From: Xylona heveae TC161
Taxonomy: Eukaryota; Ascomycota; Xylonomycetes; Xylonales; Xylonaceae
Reading direction: 5' to 3'
Assembly (NCBI RefSeq): GCF_001619985.1
Contig: NW_017264197.1
Span: 682,001-746,000 of the forward strand
Length of the DNA: 64,000 nt
Positions 23,517 through 34,693 of the stretch are shown here, piece by piece. A program made the position numbers and the translations under genes. Position 1 is the first letter of the stretch. Each line of letters opens with the position of its first letter. The notes under the pieces are model-generated. The model was not told where the DNA came from and made no database searches. It saw nothing but the letters and a program-made list of their open reading frames with translations.

Positions 23517-26500
23517 CTAAGAAAAACCAAAGTAACCATTGCCGCCCGCGCCGTGATCCCGATCCCTATTGTTGTTGTTGTTGTTCGTGTCCAATCTAAA
23601 TTGATTGTTGGAAAAATGTTCTTCCGACCGCGACGCCGCTCTTTGTGCAAATGAACCATGTTCGGCGGATGCTGATGGTAACGTTATTGATGATGACATG
23701 GATGATGATGATGCTGATGATGGAGACTGCTGCTGCTGCTGTTGCTGTACAACCAGCCATTCAAGTACACTTTCATAGCAGAGGACAAACTGCCGTAGAC
23801 TTTGGACCATACTGAGACGTTGGTCTCGGAACGCTTCGACCGTCTTTTCGACTAGGTCAAGGTCGTCCCGCCGCTTCCAATCCGATCCTTCATTCTTGTT
23901 GTTGTTGTTGTTGTTGTTGTTGTCGTCGCCCTGTTGCTTCGCGAGGCGAGGCGACCGAGGGGCTCGATCGCCAGCGTCAATGTCCATGGGGCTGATCACA
24001 CTGGGACTATCAAGGTTGACCTTGTTGCTTCCAGAGCCAGTGTCGACTCCCCAGCCGAGCTTTTGCCGTTTCAGCATATCGATGACCGAGTCGACGGTGC
24101 AAAATGTCCCTGTCCGACCACATCCGGCACTGCAATGAACGAGTATTGGGCTTTGGCTTGTCGGGTCGGGCGAATTGCCCTTTTGCGTAATCATTGAAGG
24201 CGAATATGTAGCGCGCAGCACTGCATTGCACTGGTCGACTAAACCGAGCAAGTCAGATGGATGTGCGGGGGCGCCGAAATCCGGCCAGCTCGAGTATTGA
24301 AGCTGGGTTATTTCACGCATCGGGGTAAATGGAAATGCAGTATGAAAGAGTGAAAACTTCCGGACAATGATGAATCGCTGTTCTCCGCCAGGCGTGCCAA
24401 TGTCCTTGCTCGTCGAGCTGGAGTCGGTCTGAGTAGATTTCCGTCGTCCGAAACCACTGCCATTCCGGTCCCCAGAATACGTACTCCGAGCGGCTTCCAA
24501 AGACACACGACGTTCCGACAGCGCTTCGAGCCGCAAGGCGCCGAACTCTTTGCCTTTCCAGTAGGGATGGCATTTGAGTTGGCCGCCCTCCATCTCGGCC
24601 GTAAGCATCACAATAACTCGCACATTCTGCTCCCAGACAACTCGCCAAAAGTCCTTGAACCCGCAGTCAGCTGATTTGATTCTCGTAGATGAACAGACAT
24701 CATCAACACAAAAGAAAAAAAAGTCACAACTAGAAAGGCGTAATCAATGAAAGGTGGAAAGAACACTTACATCAAAGGTAGCAGGAATAGGCGCCTGCGT
24801 GGCAATGTAATGCTTCTTGCTCCAGGGGGCCTTGATGTAGCTTGCATTCACGTAGTCGCAGGAACCTTGAGGCACACCCTGGAGTTTGACCCGAGAGTGA
24901 TCAAACGGCCAGATGTTATTATACCGATTTTTCGTTCCCTTTTCGATACCTGCAATCTGGACAGACTTGGGCGCGTCCGGTTCAGGGGTACCATAATGCA
25001 CACCCCCAGAGAGAGCCTCCTGCATACGTTTCTGCTCGGCCTTTTCAATGTGGAAAAACTTCTCCGAGATACACTTTCCCTGATCCTGATCCGCAGATGC
25101 TTCACGCAACCACGCTGGCAAGCGAGCCTCGTTCTGCTTGGTCATCGATGGCGGTTGCGTCACGGCCAACTGCCCAACACCACCGATGAGGTCCATGTTT
25201 TGGCGAATGTTGGAGAAGAAGGGATTCGCCGCAGACTTTGACGCGGGCATGGCACAGCCACCGGCCACAGGAGCGGCACCTGGCATAGATGAGGCAATCG
25301 AGAGCGTTTTACGGGCGGCTGGTAAGTGTGATGCGGGCGTGTCATTCACCAGGGCCGGGCAGTGGCGTGCAAAGTCGGAGAATCCACCTTGCAAGAAGAA
25401 TCGAAAAGTTAACACATTGACACGTTTTGCCCCGGGGGGGGAGGGGGGGGACAACAAGAATTTACCTCGCAAGATCATAGACTTTCCGTGCCACCCGTGA
25501 CCTGCAAACTTCTTTAGGGTATTGACAGAGGAGACTGCATCTTTCAACAGCACCGATGCGGCGTCGTAGACGACAATATATTTGCATTCTCGCCAGCGTT
25601 CAAAGGCCGCTCGCTCTTCCTCATTGGTAAAGGTCTCGGCGAGCTTTTGCAGATTGAACGAGGGTCGCTTTAACAAGGTGGTCGGGATGCACAGGTTAAG
25701 CGCGCCGGAGATGCGGGACTGTGCATACTGCGGATATACGCGAACGTCCAATAACAGGGTCTCCTTTCGACGACTTTTGAGCAATTCCACGAGATCTTGG
25801 GCCACAATCATTGTCGGCCCGTCGTCGTTGCCATTCATGGGAGCAGTCTCTGTGCGCTTTACAGGCTCCCGCGTCTTTCCTGCGGGCGAGGGCGGGCCCG
25901 GAACAATCTGGGGCATAGACAGACGGGGATGGCGATCATCCAGCTGTGTGATACGATTGTCGCATTGTTTGCCAAAATCTGTGGGTGAGAGGGCAGCGGG
26001 AGACTCACGCCGAGTAGCATCGAAAAAGGAGGGGATTGGCGGCGCGTCTGGCCGAGGCGTGGTATTATTGGAAGACGGTCTAGGGGTGTGCGACTCAAAT
26101 AGATTTGGTTGGTCTCCCAGAGGCGGCGCTGGTTGGAAGGCTGCTGGTGCTGGTGGTGGTGGTGGTGGTGGTGGTGCTGCTGGCGAAGCTATTCGTGGTG
26201 GCTGGGTGCTGCCCTCGAGCACATTGGATGCTTGAATGCTCGATCTCTTGGCAAAATGAGACAGATTTCCATGGCTCAGGTTGAAGACGAGGCCACTTTC
26301 GGACTGCCTGCGAAAGGCTTCAAACTCCGAGTTTGCACCAGGCGGCAGGATCTGGGGCGATGGAGCGGCAGTCGATTGAGGGGATTTATTCAACGAATCT
26401 GGAGACCAGTTTTGCCTGGTATAGCGGACGGCATCCGAGTCGGAGGCGTTCGTGCCGGGTTCGACTTTGAGATTGAAGTAACCGGGACTGGTTTGAGGTT

Positions 26501-26687
26501 GACGGGGCGAGTGGGGGCTGGCGAAGAAGGGGGGCATGGTGAAGTTCGGAAGGGTGGCACTGGTCGAGGGAGATTGCGGTTTGAGTTCTGGGCTCACGGC
26601 CGAGGGGTTGCGATGTAATCGTTTTTGCGGATATGGTTGCGGAGAGTCCCAAGAGGAACGTTGAGAATGCCTCGCGGTGGTCGTCAT
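23517..26687 (-). CDS. rhodanese + protein tyrosine phosphatase (Ptp2/Ptp3, Pyp1-type MAPK phosphatase)
   Basis: This is a predicted tyrosine-specific phosphatase of the yeast Ptp2/Ptp3 and fission yeast Pyp1/Pyp2 group, known regulators of stress MAP kinases. Three exons (26687-25466, 25387-24771, 24653-23517) give 991 residues. A disordered N-terminus with a proline run precedes a rhodanese/Cdc25-like domain (DLVELLKSRRKETLLLDVRVYPQYAQSRI split, about 297-450). The C-terminal PTP domain shows NRYNNIWPFDHSRV, CDYVNASYI, WPDFG near 736-740 and the P-loop HCSAGCGRTG with Cys787 and Arg793. Low-complexity inserts (runs of Asn, Gln, Ser) interrupt and follow the catalytic core. The first intron (25465-25388) is 78 bp and stays open in frame, so a 26-residue-longer isoform by retention is possible. 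It is divergent from the F-box gene. Confidence 0.9.
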
Positions 26688-29658
26688 GGCGACCTTGGTG
26701 AACTATTGCATGCTGAAGAAAAGCGTCGATAAGAGGTTCAAGGAAGTAATGTGAATCGGCAGGCCAGTAAGAGTGTCGTCAGTCTTTTTTATTCTTCGCC
26801 TCACAGGGTGGTTGATGTCGAGGCTCCCGGCAGACTTGAGCAGAGGAAGATGAGGAGAACTACAGGCTCGATACGTCGACGGTGGCCATGATGGATGAGA
26901 GAAAAATTGGGGAATATTCAAACGGTCTGGAAGTGGAAAGGGAGGGGGCAGTAGAGAATTAGGGGAGATGATTCTGGTAAGGATCGGAGGTTGGAACGGA
27001 GGAGGAGGATGGATACCAATTGGGACCCTGGTGACGTCGTATGGTGGCGAGCTCGCTTTGCCGATTTAAGGTTGCCTGTGGGGAGCAACAGCAAAAGAAA
27101 AGAAGAGAAAGGCCCGTCTGTCCGGTCAACTCGTTTATTCGCGTCAGACAATCTCTTTTTGAGGATATTAGGACGAGAAAAGAAAAGGGAAGGGCCAGGG
27201 GGGATGAGATTGGGGGGTCCGTTTGGTTTTGTCAAAGCTTGACAGTAAGATTCTAGAAAAAAATCAAAATTGGGAGAGGGGTGGACTTGGAGGGTTCTAG
27301 GTTTTAGAGGGAATCGTGAAGGATATAGTTTACATGGCCCGCCTGGCCGGGGGGGGGGGTGATGATTGGAAAGGGAAAGGTTAGGTTGGGAGGGTGTGGT
27401 GTTGTCCGGTAAAGGAACGGCACAAACGTCTGCGAATCATAATGATATTTGGCAATAGTTACGAGTATTTGGGGGGGAGATGATCCAAGGGGGGAAAGAG
27501 CGACGAGTTCGTGTGGCTGTGGATGGTCGTGTGCGTGAGGAGAAGAAAAAAGGGCTCGAAGTGCTCGGTGGCTACGACAAAAGAGGAATCCGTTGTTATC
27601 GACACTCTTGCACGCCCAAATACGCTCCGTAGAAAGTGATTGCTAATGACGATGATGGTTGATGCTGTTCAGGACACACCCCGCTTCCCCTTTTCTTACC
27701 GTCTCGCCCGAGGCCAAGTGCCACGGCTATTGCGTATCCTCGGGAGCAGCTCGACTGACTCTGAGGAGGGAGATTACGAACACTGTACCAAAGGTGATTG
27801 TACCTTCGTAGGGTACAGAGTATTACTATTATTAACGCGTAAACCTGAAAAAAAATGAGAGCAAAAAGAAAAGCTACTATTCCCAATCCAACCAGCTTGA
27901 GGCTTGGTTGAATGATGTATGATATTTCATCATCTGGCATTTGAGATGATTCACTCATGTCTCGTTGACTTGAGCTGAACGAGTGTCGTCCATGATGCGG
28001 TCACTCTTTGAATCGTGTCACAAAGAATGTTGTGTGTGCCTGAGAATGAAAGACAGAAAAAAGAGCTGTCAGACCTTCTTTTCTCTTTGATCGCACACAC
28101 ACCTGACCCTGACCCTGACCCCACCAGCTGCCCATCATCTTCAAAATCTTTTTCGGCGTGATCAGCGTTGTCTAGACCCCGTCGGGCCCTCCTCTGCCCG
28201 GCACCCCCTCTAACCAGCGCACCAATGGAAGTCGCCCATTGGGTCTCACGTCATAAGTGAAAGGGCCAATTTGCGGTCCCTTCTCTTTTTCTGCCCCTTA
28301 CTCTACTCACTACTGTCGCTGTCCCCTACTCACCTGTCGTTCTCTTTTACTCTCCGAGATTTTCCTCGTCGGTTCGGTTGACCTGTCTATCTCTGCCTTC
28401 CGAGAAAAGCACGACAGGAACGAGCAAGATCGATTGTACGCAGTAGATTGAAACAAATATTAAATCTACCTAGAACTATGGTTGTGCTTTGTTTAGATAG
28501 CCTTGAAAAAGAACAAGAAGAATGTAACAAACAAGTAATACTTTCACAAGTCCTACCGGAGATAATTCTCCAGGATAAGTCCGTTGTACTGGCTGCACCT
28601 CCAATCATGTACTACCAGTAAAATACCAGCACCAAGACCCTTTGTCCCATGTGCCCTACGAGATGACGCTTCAACTACAAAGGACCACTCATGCTGGACT
28701 TGGACAATACTGTACCGGGATAACTGTAACTGCCTTGGATAAACATACTTTTACTGGTGATGAGTGACAGAGGTCTGACGGCATCTCGACCATGGCCCTT
28801 TGACCCTCGACGCGACGCCAGGCACCACCCGCGACAAGCCTCACGGTACGCCACCGGAACCCTCAAACCCTATGCATGCATCTTTCTTGCCTGTGGCGCC
28901 GAATCAAACCATGGCAATCCGTGTACGCTGGCATCTTGGTGCATCGATCACGCCAGGCGTACATGGAAAATAGATCATGGGCCGCCGTGCGCGGGAAAGA
29001 TTATGCATCCCTAGCCGCTGATGTTTGCCTGGCTTCTTACCCTTTTTTTTTTTTGTTTCCTGCGTCCTTTTCTCAGCCCAGTTGAAGCGGGGGAAGGGCT
29101 CTGTGCACGATCATCTTATCTCCATGGTTATATCATCGACACATTGCCAGACGCAGTAACCTCGTACTGTGCCCATTATTGGGACGACTCTATGACAAAA
29201 AGAAATAAAATCAAAACAGCCCCGCAGCTCTCATGAGAAAGGACCTGAAGAAGTGAAATATACTATACGCTGAGGTGTATTATGGATCAATTCAGAATGT
29301 CATCGGATCAATAGGACTATTGGTGATTTACTCTAGGGAAATGGACCAAACTGCTCGATTGATTGGCTAAAAAGTCCAGGTCACGAGCCTTTGTTGACAA
29401 CATCGTGACTACTCAGATGAAACGTCAAAAGGCTCAAACTCTCGACGCGCGCCACAACCAGAATGTTCGAATCGGCCTCTCAAACCTAGAAGAAATGGGA
29501 TTCATCATCAGCGCCAATGACGATTCTCATTTCTGAAGATTCCCTGCCTTCCTGCCTGCTGTATCTCCTTCCAAAATCGCGTGTTGCTGTCCGAAACCAT
29601 GCACAGCACGAGAGTGCGACGAGAGAGAGTTAGCATCTTGTGATCCGATAATCTCGAA
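26688..29658. other. large divergent intergenic region PTP / F-box
   Basis: This 2.97 kb stretch is without a confident gene. It contains a G run (11 G) near 27348, CT/GA-rich tracts, and a CCCTGA triplicate near 28105. A 120-codon ATG frame on the minus strand (27958-27596) has a hydrophobic segment near its start but no family motif and is not called. A long regulatory upstream region for the phosphatase is the simplest reading. Confidence 0.45.
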
Positions 29659-31383
29659 ATGCTGCTCCTGAATCTCCCGGCAGAACTGCTCGAACACATA
29701 CTGTACTTTCTCGCTCCCGACGCATTCTATCTCATCCTCTTCGTGTGTCGGCACCTGCGTCACCTCGCGTCAGGGTCTCAGCCTCTTCTGCTGCACCAGC
29801 TGTCTCGCATCTCACCTTTCAAGAGCCCGCTGCTGCAAGGATCGAACGACCGAGATGCACTCTTTGCAACCTTCCAAGCCCTCGCGCGTCATCATCTCCT
29901 GGGCGTCGACGTGCTTGCTCAGCCTCAAATCCTTGCCATCACTGAGCGACTCAACGTGAGCGAAACCCTGTTCCTCTCATCCGGCAGTTCCCTGAAAACC
30001 GCCATCTGCTTGAAAGGCACAGCGGAAGTCTATCTCTACGAGCTGAGAAGCAGCCACACGCCAAAGTTTCTCGGCGGGATGAAATATGAGAACGGGCTCA
30101 TCGACCGGGCGCCATACGGGGACCCTGACGGGAGCTATGATCTGAAAGGGGCAAGATGGGAAGTAACGCGAATGGCATTTGCGAATAATCCAGCCTCCAA
30201 AAGCAAGCATCATAGTAACTCATCAGACCTACTCTGCGTGCTCTACGAGAAGACACAACCTTTTAACCCTAAATCTCACAAACGGTACTCGCCATTTGAT
30301 CAAGGACACCGCGAAGCCGTCAAGCACTACCGGCTCGTGGCCTACGACATTACCCTCTGTCGATCCTCCACAGACTCTGAATACCAAGGCACGATCCGCT
30401 GGGAGCGCAACATTTCCATGCGAGACGGCCACGAACCGCTCGCGCTCGCCATCAGCCGGAGAGGAATCGCTGCAATATCATGGCGGTATCTCTGGCGGGC
30501 CCAAATCTCTCGCGTCTTTCTCTACACCCTGACCGACCCTTCCGAAGGTCCGGAAGAACTGCGTGCACATCCTGGCCTGATCCCACCGGGTCTAACCGCA
30601 CGTCTGGAATTCGTCATGGATTCGTCACGCCTGAATCTCTACCCGCAGCGGTTTCCCATCTTCGAGTCCTTCTGCGGCGCATGCAAACCAGCCGATATCC
30701 AGCGCGGCTTCTGCACCCTCACCATGAACGCCCTAGCCGGCGAATTCGACCTGCAAGTCGGCATGCCCTTTGCCGGAATACACAAACATTCAGTTTCTAC
30801 TGGTAGTGGTAGTGGTACTATTGGCGGTACTATTGGTGGCGGACTATGCAGAGATCTCTGTCTCATGCTCGGTTTCAAATGGACCGCACGCGGCCCCGCA
30901 GCCTTTCTCGTGCGCGGTGTCCGAAGCACCACGTCTTCCAACCCCGCCGTCCCGCCCGAGGCGCACCAAGTCAACCTGAACCGGCCTGGAGACGAGTGGA
31001 ACTTCCGACCCGTCTCGCGCCTGCGCAAGTTCGTTCAGGGAAGTAGTTCACTCGGCACGATCATGATCACGTCGCCCCAGGGCACGCGCATCGCCATGAG
31101 CTACTGGGCTGCTCAAAGATCGTGTGTTCTCATCTGGACCCTCACGCCGCAGGATATCCTCCAGGTCGTCACGAAACCGCCCGTCTCGAATTGTCCGTAT
31201 CCCGACTTCATCCCGCTGGATCCAGTGCTCTTGCGCGTCGATGCCGCCGTCCACCGCTTGCATTTTCACGATGAGTATTCCCTCTGGGCAGCTTCCGATC
31301 GGGGGCTCGTCTACTGGGATTTGAAACCAGATCTTTTTTCACCGAAGCCGCTACGACAAATGGCGATACGTTCGAGGAATTGA
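29659..31383 (+). CDS. F-box protein of unknown substrate
   Basis: This single-exon gene encodes 574 residues. The N-terminus (about 1-45) is an F-box: LLNLPAELLEHILYFLAPDAFYLILFVCRHLRHLA. In known proteins this motif binds Skp1 in SCF ubiquitin ligases. The remaining 500 residues have no repeat that I can name. They include a Ser/Gly/Thr-rich insert around 377-396 (STGSGSGTIGGTIGGG) and beta-rich stretches, such as SYWAAQRSCVLIWTLTPQD near 480 and DEYSLWAASDRGLVYWDLK near the end, that resemble a WD/beta-propeller-like fold. Adaptor function is inferred from the F-box. The substrate is unknown. Confidence 0.82.
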   Translation: MLLLNLPAELLEHILYFLAPDAFYLILFVCRHLRHLASGSQPLLLHQLSRISPFKSPLLQGSNDRDALFATFQALARHHLLGVDVLAQPQILAITERLNVSETLFLSSGSSLKTAICLKGTAEVYLYELRSSHTPKFLGGMKYENGLIDRAPYGDPDGSYDLKGARWEVTRMAFANNPASKSKHHSNSSDLLCVLYEKTQPFNPKSHKRYSPFDQGHREAVKHYRLVAYDITLCRSSTDSEYQGTIRWERNISMRDGHEPLALAISRRGIAAISWRYLWRAQISRVFLYTLTDPSEGPEELRAHPGLIPPGLTARLEFVMDSSRLNLYPQRFPIFESFCGACKPADIQRGFCTLTMNALAGEFDLQVGMPFAGIHKHSVSTGSGSGTIGGTIGGGLCRDLCLMLGFKWTARGPAAFLVRGVRSTTSSNPAVPPEAHQVNLNRPGDEWNFRPVSRLRKFVQGSSSLGTIMITSPQGTRIAMSYWAAQRSCVLIWTLTPQDILQVVTKPPVSNCPYPDFIPLDPVLLRVDAAVHRLHFHDEYSLWAASDRGLVYWDLKPDLFSPKPLRQMAIRSRN

Positions 31384-31680
31384 CTGGCGAGCTGGCGGCG
31401 GGAAGGTGAGGGGGTGGGGGGGAGGGAGTAAGGGGGTGGGAGAGCGGGGGAGTGTTTGCTGTGTTCCTTTTTTTTTGTTTGTTTTTTTGATTCCCCAAAT
31501 CCTTCAACACCGAGGATGCTCATAGATGCTCATAGATGCTCATACGACGATGCCAAAATAGACTACCTTTTGGTAATTGAATGAAAAAATATTATCCTTT
31601 ATTCTAAGCCTTGTAAACGGAAATGAATATAGTATGCAGCAAATGAAGAATCCCAAGATGGGTATGAGCTGTTGACATGT

Positions 31681-32524
31681 CTATTTGTCTCCACCGCCCG
31701 CCATGAGCAGTAACGTAATTGCTGCAAAGACCCACCAGTACCTACAAACATATTGTCAGCACATTAAATCTAAAGCCCTGTCAATCAAGACTTAAACGGA
31801 ATGAAACTCACTTTTGCAAAATCGTCTTCTCCGGCTCCTTCTGCGGCATCTTCCCATCCGGATTCAACACAATCGGTTTATTCAGATGCGGTTCCGCGCC
31901 TTTGTTCGGCTTCACCAACTCGACCTTGATCTCGCCCTTATTTTCTCCTCCCTTACTTTCTTCTCCTTGGCCCTGTTGTTTCTGGCCGTTGCCCTGGTTC
32001 TTTCCCTGGCCCCCTTTCTGCCCATTGCCCTGGCTATTTTGAGCATTGCCCGTTCCCGTGCCCGCTCCCGTGCCCGGACCCTGCTTCCACGCCCGGAATC
32101 CCACGTGCCATACCTCCCCGCGCGCATCCACGCTCAGCGCGAGACTCTTATGATACTCCTCTGCGAAACTGGCTAGTTGCGTCACAGTGCCTGTCCATGC
32201 GTGTGTCGCTGGGTCGTATAGCCCAATGCGCACCAATTGCTCTTGCTGTTTCTGTTCGCCTGGAGTATTCTCGGAGGATGAAGAAGATGAAAGAGCCAAG
32301 ACAGGAGAATTGTATTCGTCAATCTGATACCCGAGCGTCTTCGGGTCGTACGACACTTTTGCGAGTACGGACGGGGACGCGGCGTCGAGTGGCCAGTAGT
32401 ATACGGTTGTTGAAGAGGAGGAGGTTTCGGACTGAGCTGCGTCTGATGTTGAGCCGGAGCCGGTCGAGGAGGCGACTGCGAGAAAGGGCAAGACGGCCCC
32501 GGCGAGGGCGCGAAGGAGACGCAT
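31681..32524 (-). CDS. EMC10-like secretory/ER membrane protein
   Basis: Two exons (32524-31812, 31741-31681) give 257 residues. An N-terminal signal peptide (about 1-20, RLLRALAGAVLPFLAVAS) is followed by a lumenal beta-rich domain (TVYYWPLDAASPSVLAKVSYDPKTL) with VRIGLYDP and EVWHVGF. A Gly/Gln/Asn-rich linker precedes a conserved-looking segment, HLNKPIVLNPDGKMPQKEPE. The protein ends with a short membrane segment (YWWVFAAITLLLMAGGG) supplied by the second exon. This order matches EMC10, the lumenal accessory subunit of the ER membrane protein complex, which inserts tail-anchored and multipass proteins. The assignment rests on remembered family layout, so EMC10-like is as far as I go. It is convergent with the F-box gene 297 bp away. 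Confidence 0.72.
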
Positions 32525-34693
32525 TTTGACAGTATCGATGACAGGGTGTCGATAGAGAGAGTATTGTTTCCAGGGGGGCTGTCGAGATCAGGTAGTGAGA
32601 TATCAATCCTACCTAAAGGAACGGGTGGATCATAACATGAGGTTTCGCGATGTTGGTCCAAGTCCTCGGTCCTGGTCCGAGGTCCCTGAAGCGAGCGGCA
32701 ACGGGGCGGATTGGCTGGAAAGGTGAGCTTTCGGATAAATAATTGGCCGGCGCCGTGCCCGATGTCTCCTGTCGGTTGCCTGCCGACATTCAGAACAGCA
32801 CAGATGTGACATATTCGAGGGTTGCAATGCTATTTATTTCATCTTGGATGCTTGATATTCGGTGGAAACTTTTATTTATATTGGGATTCTCCAGAATGTC
32901 TTAGGTGGAATTTGTCGGTTGAGATATTTCTTATATATATTTCTATATTTTATTTTCTATTAATCTATCAAACTAACCACTACGCAAACTAGGTATACAT
33001 GAATGCATAACTGGCAAGCCAGAATATATTACCAAGTATCTTAAACGGATTATCAAAATCATAGGTCAAATAAGCTCACCTGCAAGATACTCCGTAGTCG
33101 ATTATATACACTGTAGATATGGATGGATGCGCCCACGTGAAACTCCAAGAGCAAGAGCAGATCCCAGGGAATTACCTGGAGGTGCCTCCGTCCCTCGGTC
33201 GAAGCCGTCAGAGCATTCAGACGATAAGGTACGTACCTTGGTAGTGCTCCCCTCGTTGCCCTCCGACGTCCCACCATCAATCTCGTTAAGCTCAGCGTCA
33301 GTGGGGAAGGTCGACGTCACTCGTTCTCTTGCAACGTCCTCTCAGTCCTTATCATAACTTTACTTCAATCTCTCGTCGTGTTGACTTCATAGGCTCATCG
33401 GCCATCTTGGCTCTGCTGATTCTTCAGCGGTGGCGTTGTAAGAAGAAGATTTTGCACTCAAAGCTTGCGCCACATGGTGATCCATTGCTGAGGTGGAACA
33501 CGCTCCATTGTATCACTACAGTACACTGTACCACCCTTCAACCTGGGTGACGGCTCCAGGGGCCTTATATCGGACGTGCCCTGGGGCTGGGTATAACGTC
33601 CAATCAACTGTGCATTCGGATGATTACGAAGAGATGTTTTGATCGTATCCGCTCGCTTCCACTGTCTCCCTTCCTTGCATGAGATTTTGAAATGATCGAT
33701 CCTACGATATGCCACGTTCGTTTACATGGGACTCGTGGGGTTCTCTCGTGGTGGGGAATGAAATCCGTAGCCATTTTCTGATTAGGTTTGCTTCGAGAAA
33801 GGACAGGAAAACTACCAATTACAGGTAGCATATGTCACCCCTTCTCCTTTAAAAAGCCCACCCCCACAAGTAACTTAAAAAATCGTCATACTCGTTACTG
33901 GTAAGTGGGAAAAAATGGTTGAGGTACCCGAATCCACCGACTTTCCCGTACGGCTCTCGGTTCATTTCCAGTACGAGTTGGGGCAAGTCAGCCACACGGC
34001 AGATCCCTATACGGAATTCAGTTAAGCTCATCAAATCTTTTATGGAGCAATTGAGCAGTGAGAGCGAGGAAGAGGCAGCTACACCCCTGGAGTCTCTTCC
34101 CCATAGTTGTTCGGGGCGACAGCGACCGCTCTTCACTGTGGGTCGTCCCACACATCATCGACGACGTGTTGATAGGCCCGACTGGCCACTCTGCTCCTTC
34201 GCTCCCTGCCCCATGCGGGGCGGAACCGAACTATTGGCACATGCAGCGTCATACTATCGTTGCACGCTGAGCCCCGGGATTTTCGGGGAACTCGGCGAAG
34301 GCAAAATGTTCCTTTTGCATGTAAATGAAGGGCTGTCAAAGTTTGGTTTAGTGGGGGCGGATGAGCATCCACAGCTCTCCATCTTCTTTTCCCCTCGTGG
34401 GCAAAAGCTGCATTCGCCTTGTGTAATCTGACGGGGGATGTGCTGTCATCCATTCCTGTCTTGACGTTCCAACCCCGACCTTGCTCCCCTCAACGTCCTA
34501 ATTTTTTGAGTCCCCGTCAGACTGCCCTGCTGGTGGTATATATTAATTACCCCTCGTAGCTCCAGCTCCGTTCCCAAATCCTTTTTCTCTCCACACACGC
34601 ACGTAGCGCATACTACGCTTTCACGACCAATTTCAACTTTTCTTCCCTTTTCATACACCGAAGCGTCAAGTCTTAATCATACATTCTGCCAAG
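32525..34693. other. divergent intergenic region EMC10-like / FGGY kinase
   Basis: This 2.17 kb stretch has an AT-rich block at about 32,880-33,070, where T/A-only strings such as TTCTATATTTTATTTTCTA occur, and more GC-rich flanks. A 170-codon plus-strand frame at 33919-34431 lacks motifs and is not called. The 130 bp before the kinase ATG is pyrimidine-rich, as expected for a fungal leader. Confidence 0.45.

Noticed and set aside
27596-27958. 120-codon minus-strand ATG frame with a hydrophobic segment
   Set aside because: There is one hydrophobic stretch but no family motif, the C-terminal part is irregular, and it lies in a long regulatory spacer. Evidence is too weak for a gene call.
33919-34431. 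170-codon plus-strand frame before the FGGY kinase
   Set aside because: It lacks motifs, has uneven composition and runs toward the pyrimidine-rich leader of the kinase. I also checked this area for 5S rRNA-like sequence and found no match.
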